Assembly: GCA_015065605.1 (NCBI GenBank)
Contig: SVPZ01000002.1
Location: 51,288 to 115,287, forward strand
Length of the DNA: 64,000 nucleotides
Direction of reading: 5' to 3'
From: Oscillospiraceae bacterium
Lineage (GTDB): Bacteria > Bacillota > Clostridia > Oscillospirales > Acutalibacteraceae
The translations under genes and the position numbers were made by a program. Shown here one piece after another: positions 7,967-14,811 of this stretch. The notes below the pieces were generated by a model. That model saw nothing but the letters and a program-made list of their open reading frames with translations, made no database searches and was not told the DNA's origin. Position 1 is the stretch's first letter. Each line of letters begins with the position of its first letter.

Positions 7967-8968
7967 ATGGCATTATTTGAAAGTTATGAAAGACGTATTG
8001 ACCAAATCAATGCGGAACTTAATAAACACGGCATTGCTTCTATTGAAGAAGCAAAGAAAATCTGCGACGACGCAGGAGTTGATGCTTACGGCATCGTAAA
8101 GGGTATTCAGCCTATTTGTTTCGAAAACGCTGCATGGGCTTACGTTGTAGGCTGTGCTATCGCTATTAAAGATAAGGTAGCAAGCGCTGCTGAAGCTGCT
8201 GAAAAGATCGGTCTCGGACTTCAGTCCTTCTGTATCCCCGGTTCCGTTGCTGACGACCGTAAGGTTGGTCTTGGACACGGTAACCTCGGCGCTATGCTTC
8301 TCAGAGATGAAACCAAGTGTTTCGCATTTTTGGCAGGTCACGAATCCTTCGCTGCTGCTGAAGGCGCTATCGGTCTTGCAAAGAGCGCTAACAAAGCAAG
8401 AAAAGAACCTCTCCGCGTTATCCTTAACGGTCTTGGAAAGGACGCTGCTAAAATCATTTCCCGTATTAACGGCTTTACCTACGTTCAGACTAAGTTCGAC
8501 TACTATACCGGTAAAGTAAACGTTGTTGAAGAAATTGCTTATTCCAACGGCGAACGCGCAAAGGTTCGTTGCTACGGTGCAGACGACGTTCGTGAAGGCG
8601 TTGCTATTATGCATCTTGAAGGTGTTGACGTTTCCATCACCGGTAACTCCACCAATCCTACCCGTTTCCAGCATCCTGTTGCAGGTACCTATAAGAAGGA
8701 ATGTATCGAACAGGGCAAGAAGTACTTCTCCGTAGCAAGCGGTGGCGGTACAGGTAGAACCCTCCATCCCGATAATATGGCTGCAGGTCCTGCTTCCTAC
8801 GGTATGACCGATACTATGGGCCGTATGCACTCCGACGCTCAGTTCGCAGGTTCCTCTTCCGTTCCTGCTCACGTAGAAATGATGGGACTTATCGGTGCAG
8901 GTAACAACCCCATGGTTGGTATGACTGTTGCTTGCGCAGTTGCAGTTAACGAAGCGCTGAACAAATAA
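7967..8968 (+). CDS. GGGtGRT protein (conserved family of unknown function)
   Basis: 333-aa protein carrying the family signature GGGTGRT at residues 259-265 within SVASGGGTGRTLHPDN. The function of this family is not established. The glycine-rich signature suggests a nucleotide or phosphate binding loop (inference). No signal peptide or membrane segment. It has an AAGGAGG site 8 nt upstream and forms a two-gene operon with the NifU-like protein. Strong codon bias suggests abundant expression. Its last eight codons recur, with only synonymous changes, at 9752-9775. Confidence 0.88.
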   Translation: MALFESYERRIDQINAELNKHGIASIEEAKKICDDAGVDAYGIVKGIQPICFENAAWAYVVGCAIAIKDKVASAAEAAEKIGLGLQSFCIPGSVADDRKVGLGHGNLGAMLLRDETKCFAFLAGHESFAAAEGAIGLAKSANKARKEPLRVILNGLGKDAAKIISRINGFTYVQTKFDYYTGKVNVVEEIAYSNGERAKVRCYGADDVREGVAIMHLEGVDVSITGNSTNPTRFQHPVAGTYKKECIEQGKKYFSVASGGGTGRTLHPDNMAAGPASYGMTDTMGRMHSDAQFAGSSSVPAHVEMMGLIGAGNNPMVGMTVACAVAVNEALNK

Positions 8969-8997
8969 TCACGGATTATTTGTATATAACCAAAATC

Positions 8998-9023
8998 AAA
9001 GGACTTGGGTAACCAAGTCCTTT
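8998..9023. terminator. Terminator between GGGtGRT gene and XRE gene
   Basis: 11-bp stem AAAGGACTTGG/CCAAGTCCTTT with loop GTAA; usable in both directions. It overlaps the stop codon of the minus-strand XRE gene. Confidence 0.8.
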
Positions 9024-9231
9024 AATTATCTTCATTATTTATAAATTCTGCAATATCTTCTATTTTGCAATTCAATGCGGTACAGATTTTATCAATCGTT
9101 TTTGTTTCAATATTTTCATTGGCTTTAAGACGTCTGATTGTTTTGCTGTCAATTCCGCATTTTTCTCTTAATTTATAGGTTGTAAAACCTTTTTGCTTCA
9201 TTGTGAGCCATAATTTATTAAAAACTATCAT
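9022..9231 (-). CDS. Small XRE/Cro-type HTH regulator
   Basis: 69-aa single-domain helix-turn-helix protein (TTYKLREKCGIDSKTIRRLK is the HTH core), of the Cro/CI-like HTH_26 type common in mobile elements. Divergently transcribed from the SLOG gene at 9319, with GGGGTTAT-type boxes in between that also cover its own RBS, so autoregulation and control of the SLOG gene are likely. The ATG at 9231 is preceded by GGGGG at normal spacing. Confidence 0.8.
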   Translation of the reverse strand: MIVFNKLWLTMKQKGFTTYKLREKCGIDSKTIRRLKANENIETKTIDKICTALNCKIEDIAEFINNEDN

Positions 9232-9236
9232 AAAAT

Positions 9237-9298
9237 AACCCCCTTGACAAATATTATTATGGGGGTTATAATCCTAAATATTAAGGGGATATAATCCC
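9237..9298. promoter_or_regulatory. Divergent promoter/operator region of the XRE-SLOG pair
   Basis: A consensus + strand promoter, TTGACA (9244-9249), 17 nt, TATAAT (9267-9272), drives the SLOG gene. Around it are related boxes: GGGGGTTATAATCC (9261-9274), the near-palindrome GGGGATATAATCCCC (9285-9299) and a CCCCC/GGGGG pair spanning the promoter. They look like operators for the adjacent XRE protein. Confidence 0.6.
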
Positions 9299-9318
9299 CA
9301 TATATTAAGAGGGGTTTT

Positions 9319-9705
9319 ATGATTAAACGAGTAGTTATTGCAGGGTGCAGAGATTACAATAATTATGACGAGGCAAAACTTTATATTGATTTTTGTCTGT
9401 CTAATATAAGACGGGAAAATGATATTGTTATTGTTTCGGGGTGTGCAAGCGGTGCTGATGCTATTGGAGAGCGTTATGCAAGACAAAACGGCTTTAAGGT
9501 AGAAAAATATCCTGCCAATTGGGAAAAATACGGCAGAGGCGCAGGACCAATACGAAATAAGCAAATGGCACAAGCGTGCGACTATGTAATCTGTTTTTGG
9601 GACGGCAAAAGCAGAGGCACAAAGTCAATGATTGAATTCGCCAGAGAATGTAATAAACCAGTAAGAATAAAAAAGATATGCAGAGAAAAGGGATATTTAA
9701 GGTAA
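9319..9705 (+). CDS. SLOG-fold protein (DUF2493/YspA-like)
   Basis: 128-aa protein of the YspA/DUF2493 branch of the SLOG (DprA/LOG-related Rossmann) superfamily. It begins with a beta strand and IAGCRDYNNY, has the central VSGCASGADAIGERYA motif (the GxxxGAD nucleotide-binding signature) and ends with the PIRNKQMA and GTKSMIEFA segments. Such proteins are frequent in phages and mobile islands and are proposed to sense or process nucleotide ligands, but most are uncharacterised. It is led by AAGAGGGG and paired with a divergent XRE repressor. Confidence 0.8.
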   Translation: MIKRVVIAGCRDYNNYDEAKLYIDFCLSNIRRENDIVIVSGCASGADAIGERYARQNGFKVEKYPANWEKYGRGAGPIRNKQMAQACDYVICFWDGKSRGTKSMIEFARECNKPVRIKKICREKGYLR

Positions 9706-9751
9706 AAAAACAACCCACAGATTTAAATGACCGAAGCCATAAGCAGCCTAA

Positions 9752-9775
9752 GTTAACGAAGCACTTAATAAATAA
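9752..9775 (+). pseudogene. Copy of the GGGtGRT gene 3' end
   Basis: 21 of 24 bases match the last eight codons of the GGGtGRT gene (8945-8968), encoding VNEALNK plus stop; all three differences are synonymous third positions (GCG/GCA, CTG/CTT, AAC/AAT). Upstream frame contains stops. It is either the end of a decayed paralogue or the displaced original gene end left when the XRE-SLOG segment inserted. Confidence 0.65.
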
Positions 9776-9838
9776 GGATTTATGCGGTTTTTGAAGACCA
9801 AATAAGCATTATTCAATATAATTATAAGCAAAAAAGTT

Positions 9839-9882
9839 GGACACATCATTTTTGAGTTTTCTTAAATGATGTGTCCATATTT
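9839..9882. terminator. Terminator downstream of the 377-aa XRE gene
   Basis: 12-bp stem GGACACATCATT/AATGATGTGTCC (9839-9850 with 9865-9876), with AAAAAAG on the left and ATTTTTT on the right; functional for the minus-strand gene and probably bidirectional. Confidence 0.8.
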
Positions 9883-9888
9883 TTTATC

Positions 9889-11022
9889 TTATGCTTTTTG
9901 CTCTGCTTTTATTTTTTCTTCAGCCCATTTAATAGCATTTTTGTATTTATCGGTTTCGCGAACTGAATTAAACCATGCCCAACGCATATCGTTAAGAAAT
10001 CTATATAAAAAATCTATATCATAAAAGGATAAATATGAAATACCAAATAGTTCGTATTCTTCGCCATTTTCGTTTACGGCAATTGTCCATTGTTTATTTA
10101 CTCTCAAATTTGCAAACAATTCACCACCGAGGTCTAACCATTTATCGGTAGAGTCAAATATATATTTGTATTTGTTTATTGCGGAATCAAAATGGTTCCA
10201 GCCCTCTTCGTATTTTCCCATATCAAAAAGACAGGCTGATAATACTAATTGCTTATACGCGTAAAATAATTTCCAACCGTCTGGCACTTCGGTTCCGTTA
10301 CCAAAGCTTTCAATAACGTTAAGTATTTTGTAATGATATTCAGATTTTTTGGCAGAACCAAAACAGTCGGGAAAACGTCTGTCCAATTGATTTGAAAACT
10401 TTTCTAAATTTTCAAGACCTTGGTGAATATATTGTTTATCAACGGTGCTGGTATGTTGGATATACCGTGATACTATACAGCCACGTCTATTAAACGTTGA
10501 TGTATATGGGCATAAATCCAACCAGTTTTCAAGATCTTCTTCGCTACAAGCAACAACCATTCGTTCTATTGCCCAATCTCTGTATTGGGTATCAAGTAAC
10601 TTTTCGGCATTGTCTTTAAGTATTTTATATATTTCTCCGTTTTTATCATTGCCTATCAATATTTGATTAGAAGCGATATTTACTAAATGCCATTTGTATT
10701 GTGGGTCAGCAGGGTATTTATGACAATATTCTTTAGCTAAATTTAATTGTTCCACGTCACGCCAATCAAGAGTATCTAATTTATTTAAAAACAATTCTTT
10801 GTCTTTTTCTTTTGAAATTTTATCATTAGATAACAAACTGTCAATTGTTACCCCGAAACAACTTGCAATTATAGGCAACAATTCAAAATCAGGATAACAA
10901 ACACCTAATTCCCATCTTGATACTGATTGACAAGATACACTTAACATTTCAGCAATTTGTTCTTGAGTTATTCCTTTTTGCTTTCTAAGTCTTTTAAAAT
11001 TATCTCCAAATTGTAGTTTCAT
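9889..11022 (-). CDS. XRE-family regulator with long helical C-terminus
   Basis: 377-aa protein. Residues 5-60 are a Cro/CI HTH (ITQEQIAEMLSVSCQSVSRW). The remaining 310 residues are rich in Trp, Tyr and helix-forming stretches and resemble a TPR-like or ligand-sensing domain, but no family is recognised. It begins 9 nt after GAGG at 11031-11034. It stands alone, with the dead dockerin gene upstream on the other strand and the XRE-SLOG pair downstream. Targets cannot be predicted. Confidence 0.8.
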   Translation of the reverse strand: MKLQFGDNFKRLRKQKGITQEQIAEMLSVSCQSVSRWELGVCYPDFELLPIIASCFGVTIDSLLSNDKISKEKDKELFLNKLDTLDWRDVEQLNLAKEYCHKYPADPQYKWHLVNIASNQILIGNDKNGEIYKILKDNAEKLLDTQYRDWAIERMVVACSEEDLENWLDLCPYTSTFNRRGCIVSRYIQHTSTVDKQYIHQGLENLEKFSNQLDRRFPDCFGSAKKSEYHYKILNVIESFGNGTEVPDGWKLFYAYKQLVLSACLFDMGKYEEGWNHFDSAINKYKYIFDSTDKWLDLGGELFANLRVNKQWTIAVNENGEEYELFGISYLSFYDIDFLYRFLNDMRWAWFNSVRETDKYKNAIKWAEEKIKAEQKA

Positions 11023-11144
11023 AATATTACCTCGTTTGTTTATTTAGAAGTAGCGCCCCTCTGAGTTTATTTTATCAACTGTCAAACAGTATTTCAATAT
11101 CACGTTTGGTGAGAGTGTTTCACTATATTGGTGATTTAACCTAT

Positions 11145-11237
11145 ATGGGCAAATTAAACGTTAATTTTCACGAATACGTAATGGCTGATACTACCGACCT
11201 TGCATCATTAAAACTAAAACTTGCACGAATTGAATAG
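11145..11237 (+). pseudogene. Remnant of a dockerin-protein gene (3' end)
   Basis: 30-codon frame ending ADTTDLASLKLKLARIE and a stop. The end matches the second half of a type I dockerin repeat as in the two intact dockerin proteins here (compare VDTVDLAKLKLYLAGIK at 7080-7132 and VDLATLKLMLANI at 45850-45894). The Ca-loop before it is corrupted and no signal peptide or upstream frame survives. A good terminator at 11248-11284 still follows it. It is the tail of a decayed dockerin gene. Confidence 0.7.
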
Positions 11238-11247
11238 TTATTAATTA

Positions 11248-11284
11248 AACCGCTTGAATTTTTGATAATTCGGGCGGTTTTATC
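11248..11284 (+). terminator. Terminator of the dockerin remnant
   Basis: Long stem AACCGCTTGAATT/AATTCGGGCGGTT with two G-T pairs (11248-11260 with 11267-11279) and a T tract. Confidence 0.8.
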
Positions 11285-11385
11285 AATGTATTATGTTTAA
11301 TAAATCTAAAAGCAATGCGTTTTATATTGCAAAATTAAATGGGGGAGAGTATAATAAATAAAAACGTAAATTCGGGAGGTAGCTC

Positions 11386-12306
11386 ATGAAATTTACAATG
11401 TTTGCGGATTTTCATCATGCGCCCGGTCGCTTTATGCGCGGAGGTTTTGAGGATCTTGATTTTATTTTTGAACGTGCCGAAAAAGAAGAAGTTGATTTTA
11501 TTATCCATGCAGGCGACCTTACTCACGGGCCTTCAAAACACCTTGATTTTGTGAATAAGTATAATAATTTTCATATTCCTACCTATAACTGTCTTGGTAA
11601 TCACGATGCCGACGGAACACCTTACGAGGAAACGCTTAAACTATATAATATGGAAAACGGCCATTACTATTTTGACAACGGCGGTTACCGTATAATCGTT
11701 ATGGATCCCAACTATTTTGAAAAAGACGGAAAGTACGTTCATTATAGTATGGGTAACCAATACGAAAACTTAAAAACTTGCGATTGGGTTCCGCCGGAGC
11801 AGGTTGAATGGTTAAAGGAAACTATTGCTACAGCACCCGGCCCTTGTATTGTTATTGCGCACGAAAGTTTTGAACGCGAGTCGTACGGTGTAAAAAATAT
11901 GATGGAAATACGCAAAATTTTCAACGACGCTAACGCTAAAAAAACTAACAGCGTTCTTATGGTAATTAACGGTCACCATCACCGTGATTTTGTTCGTATT
12001 CTTGACGGTATTATTTATTTCGATATGAATTCCACCAACTATGAATGGGTGGCAAAGCCCCATAACTGTTACCCCGCAGAACTTATGGAAAAATATTACA
12101 GTCTTAAAAACTGCGTATCCTACGATGCTCCTATTCACGCAGTAATAACTGTAGAAGGCACTACCGTTACCTGTGAAGGTATGGAAACCACAATGTTTAT
12201 GGGTGTTAAGCGCGAGGACACAGGAAACGACAGATTTGACCAAGCGGGAAGGGAAGTAACCCCCACTGTTCAGTCCTTTAAAATTACGTTAAGCAAACAC
12301 GAATAA
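11386..12306 (+). CDS. Metallophosphoesterase with element-derived C-terminus
   Basis: 306-aa calcineurin-like phosphoesterase with all five metal-site blocks: FADFHHA, HAGDLTHG, LGNHDADG, IAHESFER and NGHHHRDF. No signal peptide, so cytoplasmic. RBS GGGAGG lies 8 nt before the ATG. Family members hydrolyse phosphodiesters or phosphomonoesters; the substrate is not evident, though the neighbouring glycan genes make a sugar-linked ester possible. The last four codons and the stop (AGC AAA CAC GAA TAA) are the terminal repeat of a MITE inserted exactly at the codon boundary after Leu302; the reconstructed empty site reads TTA TAG, so the ancestral protein ended four residues earlier. Confidence 0.9.
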   Translation: MKFTMFADFHHAPGRFMRGGFEDLDFIFERAEKEEVDFIIHAGDLTHGPSKHLDFVNKYNNFHIPTYNCLGNHDADGTPYEETLKLYNMENGHYYFDNGGYRIIVMDPNYFEKDGKYVHYSMGNQYENLKTCDWVPPEQVEWLKETIATAPGPCIVIAHESFERESYGVKNMMEIRKIFNDANAKKTNSVLMVINGHHHRDFVRILDGIIYFDMNSTNYEWVAKPHNCYPAELMEKYYSLKNCVSYDAPIHAVITVEGTTVTCEGMETTMFMGVKREDTGNDRFDQAGREVTPTVQSFKITLSKHE

Positions 12307-12562
12307 TCCGAACCTGATTTTAAAGGCTCAATTTTCGTCTTTGCATTGTTAAAATACTCGTTAATCCGTCAGGATTAACTGCGTTTTGTGCCTCGCACAG
12401 CCAAAATTTCAACTCTTTAAAATTCTGCGACCTAAAACGGGCAGAATTTCGAGTGATTTTTGGTGCGGAAGAATCCGTCAGGCTAACGCCTACGGGTGAT
12501 GACAAACCGAAAAGTGCCGAAAGAATGCCGTTTTAGGCAGGTTCGGATTATTCGTGTTTGCT
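12292..12562. mobile_element. 271-bp MITE, copy 1 (TA-flanked, perfect terminal inverted repeats)
   Basis: Body of 271 bp bounded by 25-bp perfect inverted repeats (left end AGCAAACACGAATAATCCGA..., right end its exact complement) and flanked on both sides by TA (12290-12291 and 12563-12564), as expected for a TA target duplication of the IS630/Tc1-mariner type. Inside is the palindrome GTTAATCC-GTCA-GGATTAAC (12360-12379). No transposase. A second copy at 44230-44500 has the same length and differs at two positions only. It overlaps the 3' end of the phosphoesterase gene. Confidence 0.92.
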
Positions 12563-12605
12563 TATAGTTATTCTAAATGTTTTTTCGAAAACCATAATCA
12601 TCATA

Positions 12606-12640
12606 AAAGGCTTGAGGATTTTTCCTCAAGCCTTTATTTT
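12606..12640 (-). terminator. Terminator of the GH78 operon
   Basis: 13-bp stem AAAGGCTTGAGGA/TCCTCAAGCCTTT with loop TTTT (12606-12618 with 12623-12635); the stem overlaps the GH78 stop codon. Confidence 0.85.
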
Positions 12641-14793
12641 TTAGTGAAAATCAATTCGTATTTTCCGTCGTTTATACTGCTGTTTACAAGATAGCCGTCG
12701 GGGACTATAATTTCTATATTTACGTCTTTTGTATGGGTTAGGACGTAGCGGATATCTTTGCCGTTTCGCTCCCATTTAGCCGTTGCTGTTCCGCGTAAGT
12801 TTCCTTCGCAGAAGTTTAATTCGTCGGGGAAATATGGAGAGATGACAAGAGTTTTATAGCCGACTGTGTCAATTTTCTGAGAAATTCCCACTAGTTTTTT
12901 CATAAACCATGAAACCACCGAAGAATTCATATGATGGTTTGCCGATTGTTTCATATTCCACGCTTCGTAAAGTGTAGTTGCGCCGTCCTCCATCCAAAGA
13001 GAATAAGAGGGGTATCCCGTAGCGGTTATTATTTTATAAACCAAATCGTTTCTGCCTATCATATCAAGGGCGGGAATTAGATATTGCAGTCCCACCATTC
13101 CGCAGTCAAGATGATTATCTTTTTTTAAGACCAGTTCTGTAAGTTGACGGATTAGTCCTTCGCTTATTCCGTCGTTTTTAATACAAATCATCATTGAAAC
13201 TGCCGTCTGCGTATCTACAGTGCATTTTTCATTTTTCTTATCATAGAAAAGAGAGAAGAAACGGTTGTAAATTTTATGGTAAATTTCTTGTGAAAGGGGA
13301 TTTATTATGCCTAAAATTTCTTCCACTTTCGTAATTAGTTTTGCATATTTAATGGTAAGCGCCGTGTCAACAAATTTAACGGGTGTAAAGGATACAAAAT
13401 CGTCACCGCCACCCCAATCACCAAGTTTAATCGAAAGCAGACCGTCACTTGTAAAGTTAGATAGTAACCAATCAAGGTGACGCTTCATATAAGGGTAAGC
13501 AGCACGAATATACTCCTTATTGCCGTTTGATTGATACATAGCAAAGGGAAGTTCGAAAATAATTCCCGTACATAAAACTCCCGTATAGTTTTCGGTTGTC
13601 CAACCCCAAGCGGGAATTATGGGCGGTAGATTTCCGTCTTGTGTCACCGAATCGAAAACATCGATAAGCCATTTCTCAAAAAAAGGCGCAGAATCAAAAT
13701 TCATAAGAATTTGTTCTGCCGAAGCTACTGCGTCGTTTGCCCAACCTAATTTTTCGCGTGTGGGACAGTCGGTAAGTGAATAGAACATATTTGACCAAAC
13801 CGAAATATCACTGCAGTTGCTGATTTTGTTTAAAAGTTCATTAGAGCAATAAAAGGTAGATATTTTATCTACCGCCTGATGAACAAAAACCGAATTTATT
13901 TTAATTATTTCGCATTCGCCTTCGATTTCTGCATAGCGAAATCCGTGATAGGCAAAGCGAAAAACGGGGGAGTCAGCATTTCCCGAAAGTATTATTTTAT
14001 TGGTCTGAAATTCGTGCCCTCTATGAAAAGGATGCTTATTCATTCCACGGTGGTCAAGTGTGCCGTCTTCAAAAATATGCTCGCCGTGTCTAATTGTTAT
14101 CAAGTCACCCGCTTTGCCCGCAAGAGTAATATCAAGATAACCCGAAACGTTTTGCCCAAAATCAAAAACGGTATTTCCATCACGATTTATGAAAGTCTTC
14201 ACGGGAGCAAAATGCTCGAATTCACGTATTGGCTGACACAAACATTCCCGAAGTGTTCCTTTTGGCGAATTTTTACTTAATTTTACGGGAAGATAGTCTT
14301 TTGTTCCAAAAAGACGGAAATTTTCGCCTCTGCTACAGTCATAGGTCTCGCCCGAACGAAGTTCATTATAAATTACGGGGGAGTCGTTTATACCGGCTAA
14401 CCAACTTTCATCGGTGAAAATGGTTTCTTGGTCTAATGAAAGGGCTAAAAGAAGTTTAGGAGTTCCTTTAAAATCAGCATAGGCATAGTCCCAACCGTAA
14501 AAGCCGTTGCCGACAATTACACAAAGTTCGTTTTCGCCTACCTTCAAGAACCTTTTCACGTCATATACGTTGTACCAAAGAGTTTTACTGTAATCACTTA
14601 CGGGTGCAGTAAATAAGTCGCTTGTTATAGGCGAGCCGTTAAGATAAACATAACCAAGCCCCAAAGCACAAACCGAAAGCTTTGCGTTTTGGGGTAGTTC
14701 TTTTAAAGAAAATTGCTTTTTGAAAATAGGCGCAGAAAAGTTATCAATATTAGGAAATTCTATGAATTTTGCAAGACTTAGCATAGTTTTCAT
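12634..14793 (-). CDS. Alpha-L-rhamnosidase-like glycoside hydrolase (GH78)
   Basis: 719-aa GH78-type enzyme without signal peptide, so acting on imported oligosaccharides. The N-terminal beta domain has YVYLNGSP and the FDFGQNVSGY motif found before the catalytic domain; the (alpha/alpha)6 catalytic barrel carries DCPTREKLGWANDA at 342-355, the family block around the general acid and its partner acidic residues, and later WGGGDDF. It is shorter than the common 850-1000 aa GH78 proteins because the N-terminal carbohydrate-binding part is reduced. It is the last gene of a six-gene operon, 18 nt behind the GH3 gene, with AAGGA 9 nt before the ATG. Rhamnose release is inferred from family; other 6-deoxy sugars are possible. 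Confidence 0.85.
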   Translation of the reverse strand: MKTMLSLAKFIEFPNIDNFSAPIFKKQFSLKELPQNAKLSVCALGLGYVYLNGSPITSDLFTAPVSDYSKTLWYNVYDVKRFLKVGENELCVIVGNGFYGWDYAYADFKGTPKLLLALSLDQETIFTDESWLAGINDSPVIYNELRSGETYDCSRGENFRLFGTKDYLPVKLSKNSPKGTLRECLCQPIREFEHFAPVKTFINRDGNTVFDFGQNVSGYLDITLAGKAGDLITIRHGEHIFEDGTLDHRGMNKHPFHRGHEFQTNKIILSGNADSPVFRFAYHGFRYAEIEGECEIIKINSVFVHQAVDKISTFYCSNELLNKISNCSDISVWSNMFYSLTDCPTREKLGWANDAVASAEQILMNFDSAPFFEKWLIDVFDSVTQDGNLPPIIPAWGWTTENYTGVLCTGIIFELPFAMYQSNGNKEYIRAAYPYMKRHLDWLLSNFTSDGLLSIKLGDWGGGDDFVSFTPVKFVDTALTIKYAKLITKVEEILGIINPLSQEIYHKIYNRFFSLFYDKKNEKCTVDTQTAVSMMICIKNDGISEGLIRQLTELVLKKDNHLDCGMVGLQYLIPALDMIGRNDLVYKIITATGYPSYSLWMEDGATTLYEAWNMKQSANHHMNSSVVSWFMKKLVGISQKIDTVGYKTLVISPYFPDELNFCEGNLRGTATAKWERNGKDIRYVLTHTKDVNIEIIVPDGYLVNSSINDGKYELIFTKK

Positions 14794-14811
14794 AATAAAG
14801 TAATCCTTATA

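Noticed and set aside
7973..8872. Long minus-strand open frame (299 codons) opposite the GGGtGRT gene
   Set aside because: Shadow of a strongly codon-biased gene; product is Ser/Thr/Cys-rich with no family resemblance and no RBS.
12320..12505. 61-codon open frame on the minus strand, repeated at 44258-44443
   Set aside because: It lies wholly inside the two MITE copies. The only two differences between copies are both amino-acid-changing (Ala/Val and Lys/Asn), there is no RBS, and the frame is explained by the element itself.
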